Origin: Asparagopsis taxiformis
Lineage: Eukaryota > Rhodophyta > Florideophyceae > Bonnemaisoniales > Bonnemaisoniaceae
NCBI GenBank assembly: GCA_030407315.1
Contig: JALQPE010002984.1
Coordinates: forward strand, 17,715 to 81,714
DNA: 64,000 nt
Reading direction: 5' to 3'
Shown here: positions 1 through 10,634 of the stretch, one piece after another
How the letters are laid out: each line of letters opens with the position of its first letter
How positions within the stretch are numbered: the first letter of the stretch is position 1
Translations under genes and position numbers: made by a program
Notes under the pieces: generated by a model
The model's input: the letters and a program-made list of their open reading frames with translations, nothing else
Databases searched by the model: none
Told to the model about the DNA's origin: nothing

Positions 1-1
1 G

Positions 2-1885
2 CCACGTGCCTCGATCAGACGCTATCTCGGCCGCATCGACGCCAGACACTACCACATCTATGACCCAGAAACCTCCCAAATCTCTAGATGCCGAGCATCA
101 GACTTTCGCGTCTACAATCCGAATACAGACCCGACGGTAACATCGAACCACCACGTCCTCAGTGCACAACCCTCACCCGCACCCGCATCCAACCACGCGA
201 CCCCGAACGAATGCACTGAACCTAAGACACTGACACAAGCCCAACAAGCTCCCGATGCAGCCGAATGGCAAAAGTCGTGGAACCACGAACTCGACACACT
301 GGAAGAGCGAGGAACACTCAGCTACGTTCACAAGGATCAAGTCCCCAAGGGTACCAAACTGATTCCATATAAGATAGTAATGAAACTAAAAACCGATCAC
401 AACGGAGTGCCAATCTCGAGAAAAACACGCTGCAACATCCGAGGAGACCTCCAACGGCCGCATGAACACTACGATCCTGACTCAATATCCTCGCCTGTGG
501 CAGACCGTGATGCTATTCGCCTATCACTCGCACTTGCGGCAGCACACGGCTACGAAGCCACACACTGGGATCTCGAATCTGCGTTCCTCCACGAAACGTA
601 TGACGATCCCACTCCCCTCTTCATCTACCAACCACCCCGCTTCGACGGAACCTTAAAGTATACCGGTCATGTATGCAGAGTCACTGGGAACATGTACGGG
701 GCGAAACAAGCTTGCCGTATATTTACGAAAGGCTTATCCCAGCACCTCAAACTCCAAAACTTCTCACAACTCACCAGTGACAGCTGCACGTACCTCCTAA
801 CATCACCAAATGACATCAACAAATTCGTCTTTTTCGTCGTAACCGTCGACGACTTTCTGGTAATCACAAACAGCCCTACACTCAGAGACAAGGCCAAGCA
901 ACACCTCCAAACCAAATACAAGCTGAAGGACCTCGGTCCAGTGTCCCACATATTGGGATGGAAGGTTACTAGGAACAACAGTGGAATCCACTTATCACAA
1001 CCGGCGTACATTAACACCCTGCTTCAGAAATATGGCCAAACCAATGCCAAACCGGCCACGTCACCCATAGCCACCGAAATCCTATCCACCCCACCCACAC
1101 AGGCCAAACCGCTGGACAACAAGAAGTACGACTTCCATGGACTAGTAGGCAGTCTACGGTATCTAGCAGACTCAACAAGACCAGACATATCATTTATCAC
1201 AGGTTACCTAGGTCGCTATACACACCAACCAACAATGTTCCACTGGCACGCAGCCATACGCGTACTACGTTACCTCAGCGCCACCATTGACCAGGGGATC
1301 ACCTACAAATCAGGACTCACATCTACCCTGCAGGCACACTCTGATAGTGATTATGCAGCGTGCACAACCACCAGACGCTCCACGTCAGGTACATACATAC
1401 TCTACAACAACTCGCCAATAGCATGGCAATCAAAACGGCAACGCTTTATCGCCACGAGTACATGTGCCGCCGAATATGTTGCCGCATTCCACACCGCACA
1501 GCACATCCTCTGCATACGTCATCTACTAGCAGATCTCAATCATGCCGACAACTTACCCACACCACTGCGAATGGACAACGCAGGAGCAATTACCACTGCA
1601 AACACCGCACACCCCACCCCTAAATCCAAGCATATAGACGTCAAATACCATTACTTGAAGGAACTCATCGCGCGCGAGGAAATCAAGATAACCTATATCG
1701 CCTCCTCTGAAAACTGCGCAGACGTCCTTACAAAAGCGCTCAAACCTGCCCAATACAAAGAACGAATCAAACTTCTCCGGCTCTCGCAGCCTGCGCCGTG
1801 CGGCGACTGTCGGATGATCACACCATCTCCACGGCGCAGCCACCGAGATCCTACGTCATCGGATGATCATGCAAACATACACTAA
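2..1885 (+). CDS. Ty1/copia pol, C-terminal part (copia-1), truncated by the window edge
   Basis: The frame is open from the first bases to the stop at 1885, so the start lies outside the window. It begins in the integrase C-terminal region (RYLGRIDARHYHIYDPET, then SRCRASDF), followed by a linker and the copia reverse transcriptase. RT motif A is HWDLESAFLHE and the catalytic aspartates are in VTVDDFLV (about 848-853). RNase H follows, with SDSDYAACTTTRRSTSG, RMDNAGA, KHIDVKYHYLKE and ADVLTKAL. It is the closest relative in the window of the copia-2 polyprotein at 17671-20158, and unlike that copy shows no stop or frameshift. The last 26 codons run through a copy of the LTR start. Likely role: replication and integration of the element. 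An intact autonomous element is possible but cannot be judged from this part. Confidence 0.9.
   Translation, partial: PRASIRRYLGRIDARHYHIYDPETSQISRCRASDFRVYNPNTDPTVTSNHHVLSAQPSPAPASNHATPNECTEPKTLTQAQQAPDAAEWQKSWNHELDTLEERGTLSYVHKDQVPKGTKLIPYKIVMKLKTDHNGVPISRKTRCNIRGDLQRPHEHYDPDSISSPVADRDAIRLSLALAAAHGYEATHWDLESAFLHETYDDPTPLFIYQPPRFDGTLKYTGHVCRVTGNMYGAKQACRIFTKGLSQHLKLQNFSQLTSDSCTYLLTSPNDINKFVFFVVTVDDFLVITNSPTLRDKAKQHLQTKYKLKDLGPVSHILGWKVTRNNSGIHLSQPAYINTLLQKYGQTNAKPATSPIATEILSTPPTQAKPLDNKKYDFHGLVGSLRYLADSTRPDISFITGYLGRYTHQPTMFHWHAAIRVLRYLSATIDQGITYKSGLTSTLQAHSDSDYAACTTTRRSTSGTYILYNNSPIAWQSKRQRFIATSTCAAEYVAAFHTAQHILCIRHLLADLNHADNLPTPLRMDNAGAITTANTAHPTPKSKHIDVKYHYLKELIAREEIKITYIASSENCADVLTKALKPAQYKERIKLLRLSQPAPCGDCRMITPSPRRSHRDPTSSDDHANIH
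1808..1820 (+). repeat. extra copy of the copia-1 LTR 5' terminus, 49 bp upstream of the 3' LTR
   Basis: TGTCGGATGATCA lies directly after GCGGCGAC inside the pol frame. The same terminus starts the solo LTRs at 3451-3577 and 33977-34084, and its core TCGGATGATCA recurs at 1859 where the 3' LTR begins. The unrelated LTR of copia-2 shows the same arrangement at 20156. Confidence 0.7.
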
Positions 1886-1999
1886 TACAAGGAGCAATAC
1901 ACTAGACAGAATGGTATTTATACCGCCGTCGACACACGCATCATCCTAATAAAAAGAGTAACCAGCTCTCTCATCACCATCACAGTTCCACACAGCACA
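1857..1999 (+). repeat. probable 3' LTR of copia-1
   Basis: The sequence starts with the degenerate terminus around TCGGATGATCA (1859), carries the promoter-like GTATTTATA (1914-1922) and an AATAAA-type stretch near 1950, and ends in GCACA at about 1999. Beyond it, codons homologous to chromovirus integrase begin. The 5' LTR is outside the window, so no target duplication can be read and both ends are approximate. Confidence 0.5.
1914..1922 (+). promoter_or_regulatory. TATA-like box of the copia LTR
   Basis: GTATTTATA recurs at the matching place in the solo LTRs (3502-3510; 34034-34042 on the minus strand) and in the otherwise different copia-3 LTRs (4657-4665, 9908-9916). It is followed by a CCG/TCG-rich stretch in most copies. 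Conservation across unrelated LTRs suggests the core promoter; this is inference. Confidence 0.45.
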
Positions 2000-2000
2000 C

Positions 2001-3160
2001 GCCTCCCGCCCTAATCAGATGCTCCATTTCGACTATCTGTACATGGGATCTGGAGTGGGTGGTTTAAAATACGTCCTGGTTTTGAATGACGATTTTTCCT
2101 CTTATAAGTGGCTTTGCTCATCCCCTTGTGCGGACGCTGAACATGCTGCCAATTCAATTCGCAAATGGATCGAAGTATTCTCTTGTATGGACGTATGGAC
2201 ATCAGATCAAGGAACCCACTTTCGGAACACAATTATGAAACTACTTGCTAAAGAATACGGCATAAGGCACCACTTTACAAATACGTGTACTCCTTGGGCC
2301 AATGGAAAAGTTGAACGTGTTATTCGGGAAATATTACGAGCAGTCAAGGCACTTCTCTCGGAGCTAAAGACTTGCACCCAATGATTGGCCGACATGTATG
2401 CCAATGGTACAAAGGATTTTGAATGAGTCCCCACTGAGTCGTCTTGGCAAAAACAAGGAAGGAATATATCGCTGTCCTCTCGAGGTAATGACGTGTCTAA
2501 AGCCTAACACCAATATAATGCTTAGCTCAGACTGTCAAAATATTCAATCTTTGACAGCAGAAAGAGCTAGGCAAGTCATTATAATGGGCCAGTTACGGCT
2601 GTCAGCCGATCAGGTGCACAAAGAAGCAGGAGGGCTCGTCAATGCTCGAAGAGCAAAAGATATTGCCGTCCATAACAAGAAGATTAATCTAATCCAGCCC
2701 AATTTTGATATTGGAGACTTTGTATTGGTTCGCAAGGTTCGCGATTCAGGCCACAAGCTTTCGTACAAATGGCAGGGGCCAAAAAAGAATCAGCGGTGTT
2801 CTTAGTCCATTGGTTTATGAAGTGACCAGCCTGATTTCTGATGAAAGAGAGAAAGTACACACCTCTCGTTTGCACTACTATCAAAGTGCACTGGCAGGCG
2901 CGGAAGTTACTGATGACTTATTAAGCTTTGCGGCTCACACGGAGTCTCATTATGAAGTAATTGAGCATATACTGGACATTCGCCTAGAGCAAGATGCCTA
3001 TTGGCTCCAGATACAATGGGAAGGACTCCCTGACAAGGATACAACATGGGAACCTTTAATGCTCATGCACGAAGACGCAGCGGAAACAGTACTAACTTTT
3101 CTACACAAAAGCAAGAAGAAGATTGCCAAAGATGCTCTTGCTGCATTATCTTCTGAATGA
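2001..3160 (+). pseudogene. decayed Ty3/gypsy chromovirus integrase and chromodomain fragment
   Basis: The sequence is collinear with the integrase core and chromodomain of gypsy-1 (24690-25848), starting at the codons for RPNQMLHFDYLYMG. Catalytic Asp residues are visible in HFDYLYMG and WTSDQGTHFRN, and the Glu in NGKVERVIRE. The reading frame changes near 2370 (before NDWPTCMPMVQRIL) and again near 2785 (after YKWQGPKK), so three overlapping open stretches encode one former protein. It ends with a chromodomain (HYEVIEHILDIRL, then WEGLPDKDTTWEPL), a domain known to steer chromoviruses to modified histones. No protease, RT or LTR of this copy is present. Copia-1 abuts it at the left, most likely by insertion. 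It is non-functional as it stands. Confidence 0.88.
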
Positions 3161-3450
3161 CTGTTACACAGCCATGGAGCCCTGTAGACAATGTGGTAAT
3201 AATTTGCTCTCCTGAAATTCATAGGGACTCTCCAAGATTATTTCATACTCCCAATTCTATGGATATGGATACGCCACGCAATATTGCCTCTCTATAATAA
3301 TTAGTACCGTAGCTTATAGAACAAACCCTATTCTTCATTACTGCTATAAATGAACTGCCTCCGAAATCTACAGATCGGAGGTATCGGATTCTACAGGAAG
3401 TTACCCGCGGGTGCGTTTCGTATTTTTCCAACGCTTTCTGACTACGTGAC

Positions 3451-3577
3451 TGTCGGATGATCATACCACTCGCATACTGCATTACAGTAGTAGTAGGAAC
3501 AGTATTTAAACCGTCGCCGTCCGACTACGCAGAGGAATAAAGTGTTATGCGAGTGCAAGACCACCTCAATATCATCA
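3451..3577 (+). mobile_element. solo LTR of the copia-1 family, TSD GTGAC
   Basis: A 127-bp TG...CA sequence begins TGTCGGATGATCATACCACT and ends TATCATCA. It is flanked by the direct repeat GTGAC at 3446-3450 and 3578-3582. It carries GTATTTAAA and a downstream GGAATAAAG. It shares its first 20 bases with the minus-strand solo LTR at 33977-34084. A solo LTR is the usual product of recombination between the two LTRs of a full element. Confidence 0.85.
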
Positions 3578-3604
3578 GTGACTACACCTCGATAAGATCA
3601 TAAA

Positions 3605-3740
3605 TTGAACGCCGTATAACTGCAGATTTTACAGAAACTTTCCGGACAGCTACTGGGGGGTAGGAGTGCTGTAGTCCTTCAGACCGAGAGGCGTGCCAGA
3701 GCGTGTAGCAGTAGGCCGCCCAGTAGCGGTCCATGCTAGG
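3605..3740 (+). repeat. fragment of repeat R1 with its hairpin core
   Basis: Contains the R1 core GGGGGGTAGGAGTGCTGTAG followed by TCCTTCAG, also found at 20380 (+) and 34550 (-). The core is enclosed by a perfect 9-bp stem, GCTACTGGG (3649-3657) with CCCAGTAGC (3719-3727). Sequence outside the core is strongly diverged from the full R1 copies. Confidence 0.6.
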
Positions 3741-4541
3741 CTACTGAGGCTCAACAATAGAGTGGGATGGTGGGAGGGGAACGAAAACGACGACTAAGCT
3801 GCAGAATTGACGCGCCTGTGGGTGGCGCTCCGTCAACAACTTGCCTTCTGGCAGCGAAGCAGTGTGTTTGACTCTCGCAGGCCGGCTGCTTTGCACTTGC
3901 GCATGCGTAATTCGAGGCTGGATTGCCTCCACATAGTTGGCTTCCAGCTACTGCCCGCCCGCGCGCTCTCTGCTTAGGAAATATGCGCGCAGTGCCACCG
4001 AGACTGCGCGATAAACAGTGCCGGCTGCACGACAATCGTTTTCACCGGGTCAATTTCGCGTTTGTGCTTCTACTAGCACTTGTGAAGTAAAAGCAGGTTC
4101 TGCATTCCTTGACATCCTATTTTTATAAATTGTTGAATTGAGATGGTCTGTTCAACCTCCACTTGTCGGCCTCAGTGTGGAGACCTCTTGAGGTATCTGC
4201 TTCACTCGTGAGTGGCCACAAGTACCCTTCTCAACTCGACGTGCTCGATAAACCAGACAGCGCATCCAGTCGCTACAATTTCCGCCATTTGACGCCGTGA
4301 TTTCTCCAACTCGAACGACTCTCGATCATCCTGTCATCAACGCCCTGGATCCAGTCACAATACATCTGTGTAAACTCATCCAAGTGTATACGCCCAGCCA
4401 GTAGCAATGCACTATTTCACCTATCCACGCACAATATTTAGACACGTGGACAAATGGAAACTTACGATGGATGGTTTTCACTTTGATGACAATGCAGCAC
4501 CTCAGCTCATTGCTGCAACACAACACTTGACTCTCCGTCTT
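3741..4541. other. intergenic stretch, no gene seen
   Basis: No coding frame resembling a protein family, no RNA gene and no further LTR was recognised. A purine-rich segment near 3765-3790 loosely resembles the sequence after the R1 core in other copies, so this may be R1 remnant fading into unique sequence. Confidence 0.5.
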
Positions 4542-4546
4542 GGAAG

Positions 4547-5043
4547 TGTCGGCTCTCAGGAAATCATAACACTTGCTTGAAGACAAAATTATCACAACGG
4601 ATATCTACAAGCTATCTAATAATTAGAGACATCCTCGGTCGATACCGATCAGGACAGTATTTATATCGTAGAATAGAATAGACAACTAGAGAGACATCGA
4701 TAAAATCAACAAGAAGAACAACAATCCGACTATCCGTCAAACAACCGCAACCCCGTTGCAACCGCACGATTATCAATAGCCCAGGGTACCGTAACCCCGG
4801 CTACTGATTTGAACCGCGTTGGGCTATTTCGCTGATTACTCCGGGAAGACAGAATCCCTGAAATAACTGGATCTAGTATCGCCGAGACTTGTCGATTACC
4901 CCGAGTGCCCATACTCTGAAATAACGAAGGCCACGGAACAGAGCAAGGTGGTGAATACTCCGGGTGCTCGTACCCTGAATTAACACGCTCTGCTTTATCT
5001 GTCTCAACTGTCTATTAACACGCTGTCTACCAGGCCAGCGACA
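4547..5043 (+). repeat. 5' LTR of copia-3
   Basis: A 497-bp TG...CA LTR with GTATTTATA at 4657-4665. Downstream of that box lies an array of four small hairpins spaced 59-60 bp (4784-4975, annotated separately). The first internal bases are the palindrome GTTATATAAC; no ordinary tRNA primer-binding site is obvious. Confidence 0.92.
4784..4975 (+). repeat. four-module hairpin array inside the copia-3 LTR
   Basis: Hairpins with four-base stems lie at 4784-4797 (GGGT/ACCC), 4843-4858 (GGGA/TCCC), 4903-4916 (GAGT/ACTC) and 4962-4975 (GGGT/ACCC). Spacing is 59, 60 and 59 bp. The last three modules also share GATTACYCC before the stem and CTGAAATAAC after it. Stem bases change in pairs between modules while pairing is kept. 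The 3' LTR carries the same array. Confidence 0.7.
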
Positions 5044-5113
5044 GTTATATAACTCGTCTAACCTGGGTTTTTTCAACCTACAAATTGACTAATGAGAACT
5101 GTAGCTGAAAACA

Positions 5114-6463
5114 ATGGAGAACGAAAACGATCTTGATATTGAAATCACTGGGATAGCTGGAACAGCCGCCTCAGCGAGTGACAAAGCCGATAAAGTGAAC
5201 GATGACGTTCCTGGAACTGGAAATTATGAGCACACCACCTTGGACCCTCATCCTCCTGCTGATCACGCCAACAGAAACACTCGGATTGAGTACCTGGAAA
5301 AGCTTGACAATTACGTGAAGGAATGGTGTGAACTTTACTTTGGAATCGCCCAACTTACCCCACACACCATCTGGTGTGACTTCACGGGGGATTTTTCCCG
5401 GAAAGGTCTCGAAAATCTATCTGGAACCCAGATAACAAAAATCAGAAACGTTCTGCTTAAACACGGTATTTACGTGTACCAAAAGCGGGGCTACTCCAAG
5501 TTAAAGGCATTGATAGAATGCTGGGAAATGGGAGAATGTCCATTAATCAAACAAAACACCCAAAAGAACGCGAAAGAGGAAGAAAATGGCGATGAGGTTG
5601 TCATAAATGCAGCAGAAGTTGCGACAGAGGCCGCTGAAAGAGCCAAATCTATCTCCAACGCTATGGAAGAAAATTTAAACAAAACCACCAACAAGGGTGA
5701 ACCCGAAATCCTAGAGAAGGAGATTTCAATACAGGGAGACTCTGTAATAGGAAGTTCTCAGCGAGGTTCTTCAAGTCTAAATGCGTTAATGAAAGCATTC
5801 GGAAATCGTCCAAAATACAATGGCTCATGGGACGAAGATCTGATCGGAACTATCGAGGTATACGAACTCGCAGCCGAGATGTGTACAGTTTCAGACCACG
5901 AAATGCTCAAAGGAATTCCGATAATGCTTGACGGTGCCGCGCTTTCCTACTATGGTTCACATGTGAAAGGGAAAGTGAGCGACTATAAGAGTGCATTAGG
6001 ACTTTTACTCTCCTGGTTCACTTCAGACGAGCAAAGATCAAGGCTACTTAACGAGTGGCATGAAATCAGGCTGCGCACGTTGTTTAAAAGACATCCGGAT
6101 AAATCACAGCTCTCGGTGTTCCGGGATATGTCTGCTAGGCTAAGCACAATCCAGCGCCAGCTCGATGTCAAGTATCGAGATGATATTTTCCTACGCGACC
6201 AACTGATTACGGCTACAAACATTGAGCACGTACGCCAAGCACTGAAAATCAACACTCCTTTGACAGCACACGAGGCAAATCAAAGGATTGCTTCCTTCCT
6301 ATCCAGTGAACCTCGATCCGCCGGAAACTATTGCAGCGAAAGAGACGATGGCGATGTATTCTTTGGTATTGGGCAAAGATACAAAGGAAATGCGGAAAGA
6401 AGGGTTAGTTCATCCAGACGTTTCGAGAAAAAAGTCAGGAACATCAAGACGTACTTTTTCTAA
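5114..6463 (+). CDS. copia-3 Gag-like protein
   Basis: 449 codons from the first ATG after the LTR. The protein has an acidic N-terminus, a middle Gag-type region (from about residue 220: NALMKAFGNRPKYNGSW, then repeated helical segments such as SALGLLLSWFTSDEQ) and a basic tail. It should form the particle around the RNA. The zinc knuckle is not in this frame: CWVCGANH sits in the next frame, which overlaps from 6288. The last 50 or so codons therefore may not belong to the original protein, and the natural Gag-Pol product needs a +1 change of frame within 6288-6463. No Ty1-type CTTAGGC shift site was found in the overlap. Confidence 0.8.
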   Translation: MENENDLDIEITGIAGTAASASDKADKVNDDVPGTGNYEHTTLDPHPPADHANRNTRIEYLEKLDNYVKEWCELYFGIAQLTPHTIWCDFTGDFSRKGLENLSGTQITKIRNVLLKHGIYVYQKRGYSKLKALIECWEMGECPLIKQNTQKNAKEEENGDEVVINAAEVATEAAERAKSISNAMEENLNKTTNKGEPEILEKEISIQGDSVIGSSQRGSSSLNALMKAFGNRPKYNGSWDEDLIGTIEVYELAAEMCTVSDHEMLKGIPIMLDGAALSYYGSHVKGKVSDYKSALGLLLSWFTSDEQRSRLLNEWHEIRLRTLFKRHPDKSQLSVFRDMSARLSTIQRQLDVKYRDDIFLRDQLITATNIEHVRQALKINTPLTAHEANQRIASFLSSEPRSAGNYCSERDDGDVFFGIGQRYKGNAERRVSSSRRFEKKVRNIKTYFF

Positions 6464-7760
6464 AGTTAAAGGTTGCTGGGTGTGTGGTGCAAATCACTTA
6501 GCTAATCGATTCCACCCCAAGCACGAAGTGGATAACGCGCTCAAGAAATTACGAACGCAAAACGCATACCTCTCCGTAGATGACATCTGCGATGTACTAT
6601 TTGCGGACGATCACCTTGACTCGAGCGATCTCGATGAAAAAGACGCCAGCGCGAGTGAGAAGGAGGAGAATTCGGGACTGATTGCAACTGAGGTGAGAGA
6701 TATCAACCGCGATTTGGAGACTAAGCTCTCAAATAATATCTTCCTCCACAGCTGCGGATTTCTCGTTGATCAACGAAGTAATATGGACAAGATGAAGAGA
6801 GCACTAGCGGATAAGAAACGAACATCAGAATTCAACGGAATGATTATTGATACTGGCGCAAATAGATTGAGTCTGATGAGTATCAATCAATATCGGGCCT
6901 ATTGCGCAGAATTTGGCATTGTTGCGAATATCAAGAAGGAATCACGAAAAATCTATGGCCTAGGAAGCAAACACAGCTCCATAGGAACTGCACTGATATC
7001 CATCCCATTCCCAAACTTTGGAATGATTTGTGATATCACCTTCCACATCATGCGTGAGAATTGCAAAACATTGCTGAGTCGAAAAGACCTGAAGAATACA
7101 GGTATTGATCTAAGCATCCAGCGAGACTGCCTTGTTTTCAATGGTATTGAGTTACCACTGCTCGTTGAAAACGATCTTCTTGTCTACAACTGGTCCCCTA
7201 ATGTGGCGATGTTAACGTATGACGAACTTCGAAAACTTCACAGATCATTTGGCCACCCATCTGTTTCTACCCTCTACAATGTATTGCGGAAAGCGCGTAA
7301 GGATGATTGCTCTAATGACGTCCGAGATGCTATTAAGAAACTTACAGAAAGGTGCAAGATCTGTTCTGAACATGCATCCAAACCGAAACGGTTTAAACTT
7401 ACAATTGGGACAGAAGACGGACAGTTCAATAGTATCGTCTCTATTGACATAATGTATCTTGGTAACAAACCTGTCCTCCATGCAGTTGACGAATCTACGC
7501 ATTTTGCTGCCGCTTCTTTTCTGAAGAATATTTCTTCCAATGAAGTATGGAAGACGTTCATGCGCATGTGGTCAAACGTGTATATGGGACCACCAGACAT
7601 CCTCCGTATGGATCAAGGCTCTCAATTCACATCGAGAGAATTTGCGAGTTGTGCCGAGACTTCAGGGATCGAACTTATATACAGTCCGGTCGAAAATCCT
7701 GGTTCGATGTCACACGTCGAACGTTATCATGCCCCTTGCGGAAAGCATTTCAGAAACTGA
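6288..7760 (+). CDS. copia-3 zinc knuckle, protease and integrase N-terminal two thirds
   Basis: The frame has no ATG near its start and must be reached by frameshifting out of gag. In order: a zinc-knuckle-like CWVCGANHLANRFH (C-x2-C-x3-H-x5-H), an acidic linker, a retropepsin with intact MIIDTGANRLSLMS, then the integrase zinc domain (LHRSFGHPSV with CKICSEH) and catalytic core (SIDIMYLG, RMDQGSQFTS, SHVERYHA, giving D, D and E). The frame stops at 7760 right after the catalytic Glu, and the rest of the integrase continues in another frame from about 7735. A one-base loss in the C run at 7730-7735 explains this. The copy is therefore disabled unless the base is an assembly error. Confidence 0.82.
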   Translation: MLPSYPVNLDPPETIAAKETMAMYSLVLGKDTKEMRKEGLVHPDVSRKKSGTSRRTFSKVKGCWVCGANHLANRFHPKHEVDNALKKLRTQNAYLSVDDICDVLFADDHLDSSDLDEKDASASEKEENSGLIATEVRDINRDLETKLSNNIFLHSCGFLVDQRSNMDKMKRALADKKRTSEFNGMIIDTGANRLSLMSINQYRAYCAEFGIVANIKKESRKIYGLGSKHSSIGTALISIPFPNFGMICDITFHIMRENCKTLLSRKDLKNTGIDLSIQRDCLVFNGIELPLLVENDLLVYNWSPNVAMLTYDELRKLHRSFGHPSVSTLYNVLRKARKDDCSNDVRDAIKKLTERCKICSEHASKPKRFKLTIGTEDGQFNSIVSIDIMYLGNKPVLHAVDESTHFAAASFLKNISSNEVWKTFMRMWSNVYMGPPDILRMDQGSQFTSREFASCAETSGIELIYSPVENPGSMSHVERYHAPCGKHFRN

Positions 7761-9733
7761 GTGCTGAGCTACCAAAGGAAAATGCCATGGACTTGCTACA
7801 GATGGCTGTACACTGTGTAAACAGCACGATAGGACCTGAGGGATTATGCCCCACTCTCTGCGTGTTTGGTGCTATGCCCAAACCAGCACGAAAATGTGCT
7901 GCTCCTAAACAAATTGAAAGAGCTCAAGCAATTGATGAAGCTATGAAGGAGGTCGATCAAGAACACGCTCAGCGCAAGGTGACGTTTGGATTACGTTACC
8001 GCGGACCGTATGGTAAGGAGCGGAGTGATCTCGACAAACTCCATTTCGGAGCACCGGTAAGAGTATACCGACCGAAATCAGACACCTGGGAAGGTCCTTT
8101 TAAATTCGTATGGAAGGATAATGAAACTATATGCGTACAACTCCCAAGCGGACGGAAACTATTTCGATCTCATGTCGTTAAAGGCGACAATTCTTTCAAT
8201 GAATCAGATGAAGCGACCAAAACTAATGATGACCTTTGCAATGACCTGGAAAATGTATCACACAATACTGATTGTGATGACACCGAATTTTCATCCGAAG
8301 TGTTGCATTCAATGTTTTGTGAACCGCCATCATCCAACTGTATAAACATTGCACGCGGATCTAGCTCAAGATTTAAGGAGTCAAGACAACGTGAGCTTTC
8401 TGGATTACGTGCGGCTGAAGTCTTCAAAATTGTATCTATATCTGAAGTACCAGAAAATTTGCGAATCTATGGGACGCGATGGGTCGATACAATTAAGACA
8501 AACGACGATGGTTCGACAAAAGAAAAATCACGACTAGTAGCACAAAACTATCAAGACACATTCAGTCGTGGAATACCAACAAAATCTCCAACTATATCCC
8601 GATTTGGACAACGAATGGCACTTTGTATCGCGGCAATGTATCCAACTCACGTACCGTACGTACGCGATATCACACAAGCATACATTCAAAGCAAGTACAA
8701 CCTCTTGAGACAAGTTTATCTACGCCCTCCTGCAGAAATGAATCTACCAAAAGACGCCATACTCCTTGCAGTTAAACCATTATACGGCATACCCGAATCT
8801 GGTCTGTACTGGTTCATAACCTACCGAGACCATCACGTCACGAAACTAAAAATGACACCATGTAAGGCAGATAACTGTCTACTATACAGCCACGAGAAGG
8901 AATCTTCGAATGCAATTTTTCCAAATATCACGATATTACAAGTGGATGACTCTTTTGGCTGTGGAAGCCAGAAATTTCTTCAAGACGAAGAACGTCACTC
9001 AATAGACTTCAAGACCAAACCACGGAAGTGTTTGAAACTGGGAGATAGTTGCATCTTCAACGGATCCACAATAACGAGAGAACTATCGGGAACCTATAGT
9101 CTGACACAATCTGAAAAACTCTCTACACTTCAAATCCCAAAGTCTACTGATGAAGCGATCAGTACCAGGGCGAAAATACAATACGTTTCGAATACTTCTC
9201 GACCTGACTTGTGCAGCCCTGCACAATTGATAACAACTGGAATTAACAATGGAAACCAATCATCAAAGAAAAGGCTCAAGGATATTGTGAAGCGATGTGT
9301 TGAAAGCAGCGCAATTGGTTTGAAATATGTTCAATTGGATAAGGATACCATCCATTTGATACTCTTCACTGATTCTTCTTTCGGAAACAGCGAGGGATTA
9401 TCATCCCAAGCTGGTTTTATAATAATTCTGGCTGACAAGACTGGAAAGGCAAATATCATCCACTACGGAAGCAAGAAATGTAGACGAATCACACGTTCAG
9501 TGATGGCTGCAGAAATACTATCACTGGTGAATGGATATGATGAGGCTTTTATGGTGAAGAACACATTGGAAGCTATCTTTAACAAAGATATTCATCTGGA
9601 TATCTATATTGACTCGCGAACAACTTTTAACTGCGTCGCAAAGCACGCAACTACACTAGAAAAGAGATTACAAATTGATGTATCTGCTCTGCGAGAATCT
9701 CATATGAGAGGAGAGATCAGAACAATAGATTGA
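7735..9733 (+). CDS. copia-3 integrase C-terminus, reverse transcriptase and RNase H
   Basis: This frame continues the integrase from PLRKAFQKLSAELPKEN and runs through the integrase C-terminal part, RT and RNase H. RT motif A is VRDITQAYIQSKYN and the catalytic box is ILQVDDSFGCGS, so Gln replaces the usual Tyr before VDD. RNase H shows LFTDSSFGNSEG, IYIDSRTTF and EKRLQIDVSALRE. It stops at RGEIRTID, before the usual NPADALTK ending seen in copia-4 (DNPADALTKIG). The C-terminus is thus about 20-40 residues short, possibly by a late frameshift or nonsense change. The frame is also open upstream to 7547, but that part is out of register with the integrase. Confidence 0.82.
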
Positions 9734-9797
9734 AGCCACCGGATGGGCTGAAATCAATTCATTCGGAAACAATTCTTCCGAAAAGAAAAAGCTCTAG

Positions 9798-10294
9798 TGT
9801 CGGCTCTCAGGAAATCATAACACTTGCTTGAAGACAAAATTATCACAACGGATATCTACAAGCTATCTAATAATTAGAGACATCCTCGGTCGATACCGAT
9901 CAGGACAGTATTTATATCGTAGAATAGAATAGACAACTAGAGAGACATCGATAAAATCAACAAGAAGAACAACAATCCGACTATCCGTCAAACAACCGCA
10001 ACCCCGTTGCAACCGCACGATTATCAATAGCCCAGGGTACCGTAACCCCGGCTACTGATTTGAACCGCGTTGGGCTATTTCGCTGATTACTCCGGGAAGA
10101 CAGAATCCCTGAAATAACTGGATCTAGTATCGCCGAGACTTGTCGATTACCCCGAGTGCCCATACTCTGAAATAACGAAGGCCACGGAACAGAGCAAGGT
10201 GGTGAATACTCCGGGTGCTCGTACCCTGAATTAACACGCTCTGCTTTATCTGTCTCAACTGTCTATTAACACGCTGTCTACCAGGCCAGCGACA
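9798..10294 (+). repeat. 3' LTR of copia-3
   Basis: Read as identical to the 5' LTR over 497 bp, including the hairpin array. It ends 340 bp before the NLR-A start codon, so its promoter, if active, would read toward NLR-A. Confidence 0.93.
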
Positions 10295-10634
10295 GGAAGT
10301 GCCCTTAAGGGTACCCAAGGGTACCAAGCCAGCTCTCTCACAGCCATTGTGCAAACTGCGCGTCAACGTCAAACAATTTCTGCTATCCGACTCCTCCACT
10401 CTCACATTATCGAACCGCTCCCTGCCACTGTTTCCCACCTTGCCTTTCCATCCGCTCCGCCCATCTGCCGTCTGTGTCCATAGTTAGCAATCTTCGAGTT
10501 TTCTCTCCGCCCGCTTGTTAAACGTGCAAACCCATCGCTTCCTCCCAGTCCTCTCCATCTGTTCCATCCATCCACTATCCGAATCCACAACTGACCCTCT
10601 TCCTCCCCTCTTCTCTCCGCACACTTGTCTAGCC

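Larger units (their letters stand above)
4547..10294 (+). mobile_element. copia-3: complete Ty1/copia element with identical LTRs, TSD GGAAG
   Basis: The LTRs at 4547-5043 and 9798-10294 are each 497 bp, TGTCGGCTCTC...GCCAGCGACA, and appeared identical when read through. The target duplication GGAAG is at 4542-4546 and 10295-10299. The internal part encodes Gag, then protease-integrase, then RT-RNase H, the copia order. A purine tract (GAAAAGAAAAAG, about 9780-9791) sits just before the 3' LTR as polypurine tract. Identical LTRs imply recent insertion, yet the pol frame is broken near 7735. The element lies immediately upstream of NLR-A. Confidence 0.93.

Noticed and set aside
6288..6463. Ty1-type +1 frameshift site in the copia-3 gag-pol overlap
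   Set aside because: CTTAGGC or an obvious equivalent is not present.
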